This document shows, in pieces, positions 39,637 to 48,563 of a DNA stretch of 64,000 bases. A program made the position numbers and the translations under genes. The DNA comes from Brevundimonas sp. LM2 (GTDB taxonomy: Bacteria; Pseudomonadota; Alphaproteobacteria; Caulobacterales; Caulobacteraceae): contig NZ_CP019508.1 of NCBI RefSeq assembly GCF_002002865.1, positions 2,460,501-2,524,500 of the forward strand, in the 5' to 3' direction. Within the stretch, counting starts at the first letter, position 1, and each line of letters begins with the position of its first letter. A model generated the notes under the pieces. That model searched no databases. It was not told where the DNA came from and saw only the letters and a list, made by a program, of their open reading frames with translations.

Positions 39637-42402
39637 ATGAAATCGAACACAGCCACCGGCGCGAGTTTCGCGCGGGCGCTTCTCGGCGCGACCTCGGGCC
39701 TGGCGCTCGCCGGCTTCGCCTTTGCGGCCCAGGCCCAGCAGCGGACGACGGCGGACGCGGCCCAGGTCGACGACGTCGTGGTGACCGGCGATCGCGTCGT
39801 GGATACGATCGTCGAGGAGCGGCTGGACCCGGGGGTGATCGACATCGTCCCGACCGGCGACATCGCCCTGAACAGCCAGACCAATATCGCCGACCTGGCC
39901 CGGCGCCTGCCCGGCGTCTCCGTCAGCTTCGACATGGGGCGCAACCAGACCGCCACGGGCGAGGCGCAGTACGCCACCATCCGCGGCTTCGACACGGCCT
40001 ATAACGCCTACACCCTGGACGGCCTGCGCCTGCCCCAGACCTCGGGCGGGCGCTCGATCTCGCTGAACCTGTTCTCGCCGTTTGCCGTCGCCGGCATCAA
40101 TCTGGACAAGACCCCGGGGGCCACCAAGGACGCCGACGCCATCGCCGGCGTGATCGACCTGGCCACCCCGAGCGCCTTCGACTTCACCGGTCCCCTGACC
40201 CGGGTCCGCAGCCTCGGCCAGTTCGCCGAATTGGCTCATGACCGCGATCAGGACGCGTTCGGCGGCGCGATCGGCGCCGACCTGGCCCGCCGCTTCGGCG
40301 ACCAGAACCAGTTCGGCTTCTATGGCGCCGCCTATTTCGAGCAGCGCGACAGCGCGGCCGAGTCCGTCGCCGTGCAGAGCGACTACCGCACCAGCCGCGC
40401 CAACGTCGGCACCGCCCGCGCCAATGGGGACAATCTCTCGGGCGTGGGTCTGCAGTGGAATTTCTTCAACTCGCGGATCGAGCGTTACGGCGTGACCACG
40501 GCGCTGGACTACCGGACGGCGGCGATGGAGTTGTTCGCGCGCATCAACTACGCCGTCTACAACAACACCAACAATATGAACCAGTCGGGGCTGCGCAACG
40601 AGCTGACCAGCTCGATCGCCGGCGTCACGCCGGTGGTGGTGCAGACCAATCCGAACCCTGGTGGCGGAGCCTACAACGCCGCCGGCGACTACACGCCCTA
40701 CGGCATCAACCCGGCCAACTATTTCCGCACCGAGGACGTCGAGCAGGAGCTGTTCTCGGCCCAGATCGGCGGCAAGTATCGGTTCGGCGACCTGACCGCC
40801 TCGCTGGAAGCGGCCTATGCCGACGGCCGCTTCGATTCTCCACGTCGCATCGAGGCGGCGTGGCGGGCGATCTCCTATATCGGCACGCCCGGAAATACGG
40901 GCGCGGCCCGTGAAGGTCTTGTGCTGGATCTGTCCGACCCGCGTGCCCCGCGGCCGGTCCTCTCGGCCGGAGCCACCGCCTATGCCCTGGACCTGAACAA
41001 CCAGCCCCAGCGCTATATCGTCGAGGGCTATGAGTACCTGTCAGAGGCCAAGTCGACCGTGAAGGGCGATCTGACTTGGGTCGGCACGGACCTGGTCACC
41101 AGCGCCGCCGTGGGGGGTCTCCATGAGGACTCGACCCGCGACGGCAGCCTGCTGCGGGGCGACGACCGGACCTTCAGCTTCCGCACGCCGACCCAGGGCG
41201 GCAGCCTGTACAACGGCGCGGTGGTGGTCGGACCCACCTATGCCCAGGTGCCCGGCACGCGCCTGAACCAGTTCATGGGCACCTCCATCGCCCGCCCGAT
41301 GATCTTGGTCGACCGCGACTTCATCGAGGCCCAGATCGCCCAGTACGTCGCCCCCCAGACCCCCTCGGCCGCCGCGGTCAACCGCAACCTCACCGACGGT
41401 CAGGAAAGCCGGTCGGCGGCCTATGCGACCGCGACGCTGAAGCTCGGAGCGCTCGAGGTCATCCCGGGACTGCGGTACGAGCAGAACCATTTCGAGGCCC
41501 GCTTCTACCTTAACGACGCCGACGGAGCCCGCTTCATCTCGGCCGACCGGGACTACGACCATCTGGACCCGACCCTGCTCGCGGTCTGGCGGCCCAGCGA
41601 AACTCTGGTCGTGCGTGGCGCGGCGCGGTCCAGCTACACCCGGCCGTCGTTCGACCAGCTGGCCGGTCCGACCAGCATCAGCCGCGACCCGGGCACCAGT
41701 GAGATCATCGCCATCTCCCAGCCCAATCCGGACCTCGCACCGGTCGAGTCCTGGAACTACGATCTGGGTCTCGAATACTACGGCCGGGACGGCACGGTCT
41801 TCCAGGCGGCGGTCTATCGCAAGGACCTGGAGAACCTGCTGGTCACCAGCACCACCCGTCAGCAGACCGTCGGCGGCATCGTCTACAGCCGGCCGGAGAA
41901 CGGCCTGACCGGCAGCGCGACGGGGATCGAGATCTCGGGGCGCTACAGCCTGGCCTCGCGGCTGGACGGTGGCTGGCTGTCGGGCTTCGGCATCGGCGGC
42001 AACGTCACGCTCCAGGAGACCGAGGCCGACTACCGCGTCGGGACCACGACCCGCACCGGCGCCCTGCCCCAGGCCCCGGACCTGATCTACAACGCCGAGC
42101 TGTTCTACGATCTGGGTCGGCTGCGCGCCAACCTATGGTACAACTTCACCGACAAGCGTCTGGCCGCCATCCAGGACAGCCAGCCCGACATCTATGTTCA
42201 GCCGCTCAGCCAACTGAACCTCGGCGTCGCCTATGCGCTGACGCCGGTCATGGAGATGGGGTTCTCGGTGCGGAACCTGCTGGACGCCGAGACCTATTGG
42301 ACCACGGTCGGGGAGTCCAAGACCTACATCTCCAACGACCGGAACGGCGGCTATCTCGAGACCGGTCGGGTGTTCCAGGTCAGCCTGACCGCGACGTTCT
42401 GA
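39637..42402 (+). CDS. TonB-dependent receptor
   Basis: A 921-residue outer-membrane importer. Residues 1-34 form a signal peptide ('LALAGFAFAAQAQ'), the TonB box 'DDVVVTG' lies at 45-51, and the plug includes 'NIADLARRLPGVSVSFDMGRN' and 'YATIRGFDTAYNAYTLDGLRLP'. The barrel ends with 'FQVSLTATF', where the terminal Phe is the expected assembly signal. The plug resembles receptors for carbohydrates or peptides in Caulobacterales more than siderophore receptors, but the substrate is not determinable. No hydrolase, regulator or inner-membrane transporter is adjacent, so it is an orphan. A strong hairpin follows. Confidence 0.93.
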   Translation: MKSNTATGASFARALLGATSGLALAGFAFAAQAQQRTTADAAQVDDVVVTGDRVVDTIVEERLDPGVIDIVPTGDIALNSQTNIADLARRLPGVSVSFDMGRNQTATGEAQYATIRGFDTAYNAYTLDGLRLPQTSGGRSISLNLFSPFAVAGINLDKTPGATKDADAIAGVIDLATPSAFDFTGPLTRVRSLGQFAELAHDRDQDAFGGAIGADLARRFGDQNQFGFYGAAYFEQRDSAAESVAVQSDYRTSRANVGTARANGDNLSGVGLQWNFFNSRIERYGVTTALDYRTAAMELFARINYAVYNNTNNMNQSGLRNELTSSIAGVTPVVVQTNPNPGGGAYNAAGDYTPYGINPANYFRTEDVEQELFSAQIGGKYRFGDLTASLEAAYADGRFDSPRRIEAAWRAISYIGTPGNTGAAREGLVLDLSDPRAPRPVLSAGATAYALDLNNQPQRYIVEGYEYLSEAKSTVKGDLTWVGTDLVTSAAVGGLHEDSTRDGSLLRGDDRTFSFRTPTQGGSLYNGAVVVGPTYAQVPGTRLNQFMGTSIARPMILVDRDFIEAQIAQYVAPQTPSAAAVNRNLTDGQESRSAAYATATLKLGALEVIPGLRYEQNHFEARFYLNDADGARFISADRDYDHLDPTLLAVWRPSETLVVRGAARSSYTRPSFDQLAGPTSISRDPGTSEIIAISQPNPDLAPVESWNYDLGLEYYGRDGTVFQAAVYRKDLENLLVTSTTRQQTVGGIVYSRPENGLTGSATGIEISGRYSLASRLDGGWLSGFGIGGNVTLQETEADYRVGTTTRTGALPQAPDLIYNAELFYDLGRLRANLWYNFTDKRLAAIQDSQPDIYVQPLSQLNLGVAYALTPVMEMGFSVRNLLDAETYWTTVGESKTYISNDRNGGYLETGRVFQVSLTATF

Positions 42403-42417
42403 TCCCACGCGCCGGTG

Positions 42418-42451
42418 CCTCTCCATCGCGAGCCAGATCGCGATGGAGAGG
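42418..42451 (+). terminator. 14-bp hairpin after TonB receptor
   Basis: CCTCTCCATCGCGA (42418-42431) pairs perfectly with TCGCGATGGAGAGG (42438-42451) over a 6-base loop. There is no T run. It lies between convergent genes. Confidence 0.6.
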
Positions 42452-42488
42452 AGTCCGCGTCCGCCAGCCTACCGGCGGCCGCGCGGAC

Positions 42489-43478
42489 CTAGCGGTTCAG
42501 CGCGGCCCGCCCGGCGGGGGCGTAACGTTCGCCGGCGGCGGCGTCCTTGGGGAAGACCGCCTCGATCCGGGCCAGGTCTTCCGGCGTCAGCACCACCTCG
42601 GCCGAGGCGACATTGTCCTCCAGCGTCTTGACCCGGCGCGTGCCGGGGATGGGCACCAGATGCTCCCCTTGCGCCAGCACCCAGGCCAGGGCCAGCTGCG
42701 CGGCGGTCACGCCCTTGTCGGTGGCGATCTCGGTCACGGCGGTCACCAGGTCGATGTTCTTCTGGAAATTCTCGCCCATGAAGCGCGGGTTGGACCGGCG
42801 GAAATCGCCTTCCTCCAGATCGTCGATCGACTTGATATCGCCCGACAGGAAGCCGCGGCCGAGCGGGCTGTAGGGCACGAAGCCGATGCCGAGCTCTTCG
42901 CAGGTGGCCAAGATTCCCTGCTCGGGCTCGCGCGACCACAGGGAGTATTCGGTCTGCAGCGCCGTGATCGAATGGGTCGCATGCGCCTTGCGCAAGGTCT
43001 CGGGGGCCGCCTCGGACAGGCCCAGGAAACGGACCTTGCCCTCGGTCACCAGCTCGGCCATCGCCCCGACCGTGTCCTCGATCGGCGTGTCGGGATCGAC
43101 CCGGTGGAGGTAATACAGGTCGATATGGTCGGTGTTCAGCCGTTTCAGACTGCCCTCGATGGCGCGCCGGACATTGGCCGGGCTGCCGTCGACGGTCAGG
43201 GCCGTGCGGTCGGCATTGTAGCCGATGCCGAACTTGGTCGCGAGGAACAGCCGGTCCCGCTTCCCGGCGAAGGCGCGGCCCAGCAGTTCCTCATTCGTAT
43301 AGGGACCGTACATCTCGGCCGTGTCGAACAGGGTGACGCCCAGCTCCAGCGCCCGGTGCAGCACCGTCGTGGCTGTGGCCTCGTCGGAGGGCGCGCCGTA
43401 GAAGGCGCTCATCCCCATACAGCCCAGCCCCACGGCCGAGACTTCGGGACCGTTCGGTCCGAGACGACGGGTCTTCAT
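42489..43478 (-). CDS. aldo/keto reductase
   Basis: A 329-residue NADPH-dependent oxidoreductase of the AKR superfamily. It shows '[16 protein letters not shown]', the catalytic Asp-Tyr set in '[22 protein letters not shown]', Lys in 'FLATKFGIG', '[11 protein letters not shown]' (His) and the phosphate-binding '[14 protein letters not shown]'. This pattern matches the AKR13-type reductases often induced by reactive aldehydes. The substrate is unknown. The ATG at 43478 is chosen because the family consensus begins there. VapC lies 61 bases upstream on the same strand. Confidence 0.93.
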   Translation of the reverse strand: MKTRRLGPNGPEVSAVGLGCMGMSAFYGAPSDEATATTVLHRALELGVTLFDTAEMYGPYTNEELLGRAFAGKRDRLFLATKFGIGYNADRTALTVDGSPANVRRAIEGSLKRLNTDHIDLYYLHRVDPDTPIEDTVGAMAELVTEGKVRFLGLSEAAPETLRKAHATHSITALQTEYSLWSREPEQGILATCEELGIGFVPYSPLGRGFLSGDIKSIDDLEEGDFRRSNPRFMGENFQKNIDLVTAVTEIATDKGVTAAQLALAWVLAQGEHLVPIPGTRRVKTLEDNVASAEVVLTPEDLARIEAVFPKDAAAGERYAPAGRAALNR

Positions 43479-43539
43479 GGGGCATGCTCCTAGGATTGCG
43501 GAACGGCTCAGGTCGGTGTCGCGCGGCGTATTCGCAAGG

Positions 43540-43941
43540 TCAGACGGCCGAAACGATGTCCGTCTGTGCAAAGTCGCTGCCCTTGAACAGCAGGCGCTCG
43601 CCAGTCTGTTTGGCGAGCGCATAGGCGAAGCAGTCACCGAGGTTCAGGCGGGCGGGATGAAAGCCCTTTCCGAATTTGAGGTTCGCGGCACGGGCGACCA
43701 CTGCAAGCGCGCCATCGACCGGAACCACTTCGAGCCGCAGCTCCGCGAGGAGAGCGTCGAGAAGACGAGAGGCCCTTGCTTCCTTGTAACGATCCACCAC
43801 GGTGGTCAGCTCGACCAGGGTCGCCGCCGAGATCCGTGTCGCTTCTCCGGCGGATCGAGCGCCGACCAGCCGACCGGAGAACAGATCCTTTTCTGGCTCG
43901 TTCCGAATGATCGCCACGATCGCCGACGTGTCCACGATCAC
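43540..43941 (-). CDS. vapC: VapC-type PIN-domain ribonuclease toxin
   Basis: A 133-residue PIN-domain protein, predicted to cleave RNA and inhibit growth unless bound by its antitoxin. Acidic residues of the metal site are seen in '[11 protein letters not shown]' (Asp4), '[10 protein letters not shown]' (Glu), '[12 protein letters not shown]' (Asp) and '[10 protein letters not shown]' (Asp). Translation starts at GTG (43941) inside a GTGA overlap with the antitoxin stop, so its synthesis depends on antitoxin translation. Confidence 0.9.
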   Translation of the reverse strand: MIVDTSAIVAIIRNEPEKDLFSGRLVGARSAGEATRISAATLVELTTVVDRYKEARASRLLDALLAELRLEVVPVDGALAVVARAANLKFGKGFHPARLNLGDCFAYALAKQTGERLLFKGSDFAQTDIVSAV

Positions 43942-44195
43942 GCCGGCAGACCCGTCTCCGGGTCGTAGAGAAACGCGCTGGGGTCTTCCTCCTCGAAGAA
44001 CTCTTTCGGCAGGGCCGCGCGCATCTCGGCCAGAATGGCCTCGACCTTGTCGATGTCGATCCCGCGGGGATTGGCCTTCAGGCGATCACGCCGCTCCCTC
44101 AACGCGACGATGACAGCGTCGGTCAGGCTCTCGCCCGTCGCTGCTGCGACCTCCACTGCCAACTCATGCGCGATGGGGTTCTTGATATTGAGCAT
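43938..44195 (-). CDS. vapB: VapB-family antitoxin (Rv0623-like)
   Basis: An 85-residue antitoxin. It begins 'LNIKNPIAHELAVEVAAATGESLTDAVIVALRERRDRL', the Rv0623/PSK-type transcription factor family in which the N-terminus forms a ribbon-helix-helix dimer that binds its own promoter. The acidic C-terminus ('EFFEEEDPSAFLYDPETGL') would wrap the toxin. I chose the ATG at 44195. The four-base overlap with vapC defines the operon. The module sits between an aldo/keto reductase and a peptidase, with no other mobile-element trace. Confidence 0.88.
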   Translation of the reverse strand: MLNIKNPIAHELAVEVAAATGESLTDAVIVALRERRDRLKANPRGIDIDKVEAILAEMRAALPKEFFEEEDPSAFLYDPETGLPA

Positions 44196-44229
44196 GGGAG
44201 AGCAGCCCCTACCACAAACGCCGCAGAGC

Positions 44230-46041
44230 TTAAAGCGGGGAGCACTGCCCCTCCAGCCAGGACCGCACCTCGTCATCCAAAAGCGGGCCTACCTTGGCCA
44301 GGGTCTCCGCGTGATAGGCATCGACATAGGCCCGCTCGCCCGGCGTGAGCAGATCGACGTCGATCAGCCGCCGGTCCAGCGGCGCGAAGGTCAGCTGTTC
44401 GAAGCCGTGCATCGGTCGCTCCCCGCCCGGGACATCCTCCGGCGGCGTGACCACCTGCAGGGTCTCGATGCGGATGCCCCAGTGGCCCTCGCGGTAGTAG
44501 CCGGGCTCGTTCGACAGGATCATGCCGGTCAGCAGCGGCTGGGTGTTGACCAGTTTGGCGATCCGCTGCGGCCCTTCGTGCACGCCCAGATACGATCCGA
44601 CGCCGTGGCCGGTGCCGTGGTCGTAGTCCAGCCCCGCCATCCACATCGGCAGCCGCGCCAGGGCGTCCAGCTGGTGCCCCGTGGTCCCGGCCGGGAAGCG
44701 CACCGTGGCCATGGCGATATGGCCCTTCAGCACCAGGGTGAACATGCGCCGCTGATCGGCCGAGGGCTCGCCGATGGCCATCGTCCGGGTCACGTCCGTG
44801 GTGCCGTCCAGATACTGGCCGCCACCGTCGACCAGTAGCAGGGAGCCCGGCTTCATCCGCCGGATCGTGCGCGTGACGGGCTTGTAGTGCGGCAGGGCGG
44901 CGTTGGGTCCTACGCCTGCAATGGTGTCGAAGCTCAGGTCCTGCAGCGCGCCGGTCGCCTCGCGGAACCGCTCCAGCGCCTCGACCACCTGGCGTTCGTC
45001 CGGCAACTCGACCTGGGCCACGGTGTCGACCCAGTGCAGGAACCGCACCAGAGCCGCCCCGTCGCGGATGTGGGCCTGGCGGCTGCCCTCGATCTCGACC
45101 GGGTTCTTGGCCGCGCGCGGCAGGGCGCAGGGATCCATGCCGCGGACCACCGTCGCCCCGACCAGCGCCAGACGGTCGAAATACCAGGCCGAGGACTGGG
45201 CCGGATCGACCAGGACGCGCACGCCCTTCATGCCCTCGAGGGCCTGCGGCAGCTCGTCGGGAGACATCAGGGTGACGTCGTCGCCCAGCCAGGCCGGCAG
45301 GGCGTTGGTGACCTTGGCCGGGTCGAGGAACAGCATGGCCGTGCCGTTGGCGGCGACGATGGCCTGGGCCAGAGGCAGGGGCGAGCGGATCACGTCGCCG
45401 CCTCGAACATTGAACAGCCAGGCGATGGATGACGGGGCGGTCAGGAGACAGGCCTCCGCCCCCGCCCTGGCGATCGCCTCGCCGATCCGCGCGCGCTTGG
45501 CGGCGCTGCTTTCGCCGGCATAGCGGTCCTCGTGCGCGACCACCGGCGCGGCGGGCTGGGCCGGGCGGGCCTCGCCCCAGGCGGTGTCCACGGGGTTGCG
45601 GTCGACGGGCCTGAGCGACGCCCCGGCCTTCGCCGCCGCCGTCTTCAAGGTCGCCAGGGCGTCGGGGCTGTGCAGGCGGGCATCGTAGCCGATCACGGCC
45701 CCGCGCGGCAGCCGCTCCAGATAGGCGGGAACGCCGCCGTCGACGAGATCCAGGATCTCGAACTGCCCGGCGTCAACCTGCGCCCGGACCTGAACCGTAT
45801 AGCGCCCGTCGGCGAACACGGCCGCCCGGTCCGTCAGCACGACCCCCGCGCCCGCGGAGCCCGTGAAGCCGGTCAGCCAGCCCAGCCGATCATTGGCGGC
45901 CGGCAGATACTCGTTCTGATGCTCGTCCTCGTGCGGGACCAGGAAACCGTCCAGCCCCTGCTCCGCCATCGCGGCGCGGACGAGAGGAAGATGTTTCGCC
46001 CCGAAGGACGGATCGGTGGTTTCGTCGAAGGTCTGGCGCAT
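44230..46041 (-). CDS. aminopeptidase P family protein (Xaa-Pro aminopeptidase)
   Basis: A 603-residue M24 metallopeptidase expected to remove N-terminal residues preceding proline. Two creatinase N-terminal-like domains (start 'LPLVRAAMAEQGLDGFLVPHEDEHQNEYLP') precede the pita-bread catalytic domain. Its metal ligands are in 'LLVDGGGQYLDGTTDVTRT' (Asp pair), 'GHGVGSYLGVHEGP' (His) and 'LSNEPGYYREGHWGIRIE' (Glu pair). The three-domain length near 600 residues resembles the cytosolic eukaryote-type APP1 rather than the 440-residue E. coli PepP. There is no signal peptide. Confidence 0.93.
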   Translation of the reverse strand: MRQTFDETTDPSFGAKHLPLVRAAMAEQGLDGFLVPHEDEHQNEYLPAANDRLGWLTGFTGSAGAGVVLTDRAAVFADGRYTVQVRAQVDAGQFEILDLVDGGVPAYLERLPRGAVIGYDARLHSPDALATLKTAAAKAGASLRPVDRNPVDTAWGEARPAQPAAPVVAHEDRYAGESSAAKRARIGEAIARAGAEACLLTAPSSIAWLFNVRGGDVIRSPLPLAQAIVAANGTAMLFLDPAKVTNALPAWLGDDVTLMSPDELPQALEGMKGVRVLVDPAQSSAWYFDRLALVGATVVRGMDPCALPRAAKNPVEIEGSRQAHIRDGAALVRFLHWVDTVAQVELPDERQVVEALERFREATGALQDLSFDTIAGVGPNAALPHYKPVTRTIRRMKPGSLLLVDGGGQYLDGTTDVTRTMAIGEPSADQRRMFTLVLKGHIAMATVRFPAGTTGHQLDALARLPMWMAGLDYDHGTGHGVGSYLGVHEGPQRIAKLVNTQPLLTGMILSNEPGYYREGHWGIRIETLQVVTPPEDVPGGERPMHGFEQLTFAPLDRRLIDVDLLTPGERAYVDAYHAETLAKVGPLLDDEVRSWLEGQCSPL

Positions 46042-46056
46042 GAACGCCGCATAGCA

Positions 46057-46083
46057 TCTCCCTCCCCGTCATGGGGAGGGAGA
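46057..46083 (-). terminator. hairpin between coiled-coil gene and aminopeptidase P
   Basis: TCTCCCTCCCC (46057-46067) pairs perfectly with GGGGAGGGAGA (46073-46083) over a 5-base loop, starting 9 bases past the stop of the upstream gene. It lies just before the aminopeptidase start and uses the same CCTCCCC/GGGGAGG core as the 3387-3531 element. Confidence 0.55.
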
Positions 46084-46091
46084 CTTGTCAC

Positions 46092-46574
46092 CTAGGGTTG
46101 GGGCGTCGTCGTCGTCACGGTGGCGACGGCAGGCGACGTCGGGGCGGCCGACGGCGCCGGGGTCGGGACCACCACCTGACGCTCGATCACGACCGGCGGC
46201 TGGCTGGCGGCGCGGGCGGTCTCGGCGCGCGCCTCGGTGGTGGCGCGCACGGCCTCGGCCTGGGCGCGGGCGGCGTCCATGCGGGCCATGTCCACGCTTT
46301 GCTGGGCCCCGGTGATCTGGCTCTGCAGCACGGCGCGGTCGGCATCGGCCTGGGCCGCGATGGCGTCGGCCTGGGCCTGGGCCAGCTGCGCCTCGGTGGC
46401 CTGGTCGCCGCCGCGGTTGCTCAGGATCCAGAACACGGCGATCAGGACGATGGCGGCCAGGGCCCCCGCGATCCACCAGCCGGTGTTGGATTCGCGGCGG
46501 ACCACGACGGTCTCGGTATAGACGGGCTCGGCGACGACGATGCGCTCGGGCTGGTTCGGGTCGTACTGGCTCAC
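46092..46574 (-). CDS. hypothetical membrane-anchored protein with Ala-rich coiled coil
   Basis: A 160-residue protein of no recognised family. A polar start ('SQYDPNQPERIVVAEPVYTETVVVRR') precedes one transmembrane helix ('WWIAGALAAIVLIAVFWIL', about residues 33-51). A long Ala/Gln/Glu/Arg helix (about 55-120, for example 'AQLAQAQADAIAAQADADRA') predicted as a coiled coil follows, then a Pro/Thr/Val-rich tail. The GTG at 46574 is the best start because GGAGGG lies seven bases upstream; the nearby in-frame ATG lacks a site. An envelope-spanning scaffold role is possible, but no function is assigned. Confidence 0.7.
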   Translation of the reverse strand: MSQYDPNQPERIVVAEPVYTETVVVRRESNTGWWIAGALAAIVLIAVFWILSNRGGDQATEAQLAQAQADAIAAQADADRAVLQSQITGAQQSVDMARMDAARAQAEAVRATTEARAETARAASQPPVVIERQVVVPTPAPSAAPTSPAVATVTTTTPQP

Positions 46575-46626
46575 GGGAAATCCCTCCATTGAGCCAGCGG
46601 AACGGCCCCGCTTGGGTGTTGTTCCG

Positions 46627-47496
46627 TCAGCCCATCCGCCTGAGCACGAGGGCGCTCCAGGCGTCGCGGTGGATCCGCCGCTCCAGCCGGAAGCCGCGCG
46701 ACAGATAGGCGGCCGAGACCCGGCGCTCCTGGGTCCGCAGCAAACCGGACAGGATGGCCACCCCACCGATCCGCAGGCTCATCTTGATGTCCTGCGACAG
46801 GGCCACCAGCGGCGGGGCGAGGATGTTGGCGAACACCAGGTCATAGGGGGCCCCGGCCCGCACCTTGACGTCGTTCAGGCCCGAGGCGTGGACGAACCTG
46901 GCATGGGCCTGGTTCAGCTTGGCGTTCTCGTTGGCGATCCGCACCGAGGGGGCGTCGATGTCGGTGCCCACCGCCAGGGCCGCCCCCGTCCGCGCCGCCG
47001 CGATGGCCAGGACGCCGGTGCCGCAGCCGACGTCCAAGACCTTCTCGAACCGTTCGCGCTTCAGCAGCTCGTCATAGGCCACCAGACAGCCGACGGTGGT
47101 GCCGTGGTGCCCGGTGCCGAAGGCGGCGCCGGCGTCGATCTTCAGATTGACGGCGTTCGGCGGCACCCGTCCCTGGTCGTGCGCGCCATAGACGAAGAAC
47201 CGCCCGGCCCGCACCGGGGGCAGGCCCGACAGCGACATGGCCAGCCAGTCGGCGTCGGCCAGGGCCTCGACCTTGACCGTGACGGCCGGGTGTTCGGCCA
47301 GGCGCGCGACCAGCCGGTCGGCCTCGTCCTGCGAGGTCGGGAAGGCGTCGATGCGCCAGACGTCGCGATCCTCGTCCTCTTCCAGGATGGAATAGGTCGC
47401 GCCTTCCAGCATGACGTCGGTGTCGATGTCGGCCGCGGCGGACTCGGCAGCCTGGCGGGGCCCGTGGGCTATGACTTGGACGGGATTATAGGACAT
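46627..47496 (-). CDS. prmA: ribosomal protein L11 methyltransferase
   Basis: Trimethylates ribosomal protein L11 using SAM. The 289 residues contain an N-terminal alpha/beta substrate domain and the catalytic domain with '[16 protein letters not shown]' (SAM motif I), '[12 protein letters not shown]' (the PrmA-specific GTGxHxTT block) and '[14 protein letters not shown]' (NxxA post-motif). I chose the ATG at 47496; a TTG three codons earlier is possible. It is divergent from the basic Ala/Lys-rich gene. Confidence 0.93.
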   Translation of the reverse strand: MSYNPVQVIAHGPRQAAESAAADIDTDVMLEGATYSILEEDEDRDVWRIDAFPTSQDEADRLVARLAEHPAVTVKVEALADADWLAMSLSGLPPVRAGRFFVYGAHDQGRVPPNAVNLKIDAGAAFGTGHHGTTVGCLVAYDELLKRERFEKVLDVGCGTGVLAIAAARTGAALAVGTDIDAPSVRIANENAKLNQAHARFVHASGLNDVKVRAGAPYDLVFANILAPPLVALSQDIKMSLRIGGVAILSGLLRTQERRVSAAYLSRGFRLERRIHRDAWSALVLRRMG

Positions 47497-47598
47497 GCTG
47501 CTCAAACGCCGGTATCATTGCGAATCGCTACCACCAGACAGGCGTCGGGGCGCTTCTGTTCCTGACGCGATTGTTCAAACCGAGGGGTCGGGGAATAC

Positions 47599-48207
47599 AT
47601 GGCCAAGTCACCGTCTACTGCGTCGCCGAAAGCGTCCGCCGCTTCCAAGCCTAAACCGGCGGCGAAGTCGAGCGTCGCGAAGACCGTCACCGTTGCGAAC
47701 ACCGCTGAAACGGCCAAGGCCGCGGCCGCCAAGCCGGCCTCGGTGAAGACCGCCGCTACCAAGGCCCCCGCGCCTAAGACGACCGTCAAGACCGTGGCCA
47801 AGGCACCCGCCGCCAAGGCCACCAGCGCCACGACAGCGAAGGTGCCCGCAAAGGCCCCGGCGGCCAAGGCGACCAAGGTCACGGCCCCTGCTACCAAGGC
47901 CGCGGCCAAGCCCGCCGTCAAGGCTCCGGCCGCGCCACCCAAGACCTCTGCCCCCAAGCCGGCGCCGAAGCCGGTCGCCGCCAAGCCGGCCGAGGCCAAA
48001 CCGGCTGTGACGAAGGCCGAGGCCCCCGCCGTGAAGGCTGCCGAACCCGTCGCGGCCCCGAGCCCCGCCCCGGCGGCCGCGCCGAAGCCGGCCCCCGCCC
48101 CGGCCGCCAAGCCCGCCGCCGCGACCACCGCTGCGGCCTCCAAGGCGCCGGAAAAGAAGAAGGGCTTCTTCGACACCCTGGCCGACGCGATCTTCGGCAA
48201 GCGCTGA
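47599..48207 (+). CDS. Ala/Lys/Pro-rich basic protein with conserved C-terminal tail (histone H1-like)
   Basis: A 202-residue low-complexity protein made almost entirely of A, K, P, T, V and S in repeats such as 'KAPAAKATSATTAKVPAKAPAAKATK'. It resembles histone H1/Hc1-type tails and PhaF-like basic domains. The first 100 residues are strongly basic, while the second half is richer in proline. The final 17 residues 'KKKGFFDTLADAIFGKR' break the pattern and form a likely amphipathic helix, so this is a real coding sequence and not a repeat artefact. A nucleoid- or RNA-binding role is the natural guess. A canonical terminator follows. Confidence 0.75.
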   Translation: MAKSPSTASPKASAASKPKPAAKSSVAKTVTVANTAETAKAAAAKPASVKTAATKAPAPKTTVKTVAKAPAAKATSATTAKVPAKAPAAKATKVTAPATKAAAKPAVKAPAAPPKTSAPKPAPKPVAAKPAEAKPAVTKAEAPAVKAAEPVAAPSPAPAAAPKPAPAPAAKPAAATTAAASKAPEKKKGFFDTLADAIFGKR

Positions 48208-48223
48208 TCCCGGCCTGAAACGC

Positions 48224-48257
48224 AAAACGCCGGACGGTGCGAACCGTCCGGCGTTTT
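48224..48257. terminator. bidirectional intrinsic terminator
   Basis: AAAACGCCGGACGGT (48224-48238) pairs perfectly with ACCGTCCGGCGTTTT (48243-48257) over a GCGA loop. The T run and its complement on the other strand let it serve both the basic-protein gene and the convergent DUF3126 gene. Confidence 0.9.
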
Positions 48258-48280
48258 CATGTCTTCGACATTTGAGACGA

Positions 48281-48493
48281 TCAGTCGGCCGGCAGGTCCT
48301 CGGCCAGGATGGCCATCTCGAACATGAAGCTGCCGTCCTCGTCCTCGTCTTCGAAGACGACGCCGATGAATTCGTCGCCGACATAGACCTCGGCCGAGTC
48401 GTTCACCTTGGCGCGGGCCTTCACGATGATGCCACCGGTGTTGAAGGTGCGCTTCAGGTGGGCTTCGATACGCTTCATGTCAGCGTCGTTCAT
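48281..48493 (-). CDS. DUF3126 family protein
   Basis: A 70-residue protein, 'NDADMKRIEAHLKRTFNT' followed by 'IIVKARAKVNDSAEVYVGDEFIGVVFEDEDEDGSFMFEMAIL'. This is the complete alphaproteobacterial DUF3126 family, always near 70 residues, with an acidic central turn. No function is known. It lies 70 bases downstream of cysE... on the opposite side, cysE ends at 48564 on the same strand, so both may share a transcript. Confidence 0.88.
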   Translation of the reverse strand: MNDADMKRIEAHLKRTFNTGGIIVKARAKVNDSAEVYVGDEFIGVVFEDEDEDGSFMFEMAILAEDLPAD

Positions 48494-48563
48494 GGCGGGC
48501 CTCGGGGGTCTGGAATGGACGGCGGACCCTAGAGAAGCGGCCTCGCGAAGGAAACCCCGGCCG

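Noticed and set aside
43540..44195. VapBC module as a mark of an integrated mobile element
   Set aside because: No integrase, attachment repeats or transposase were seen around it, and base composition matches the neighbours.
47599..48207. The Ala/Lys/Pro-rich frame as a non-coding repeat
   Set aside because: The repeats are degenerate at the DNA level, the frame has a start and a stop followed by a perfect terminator, and it ends with a distinct non-repetitive tail.
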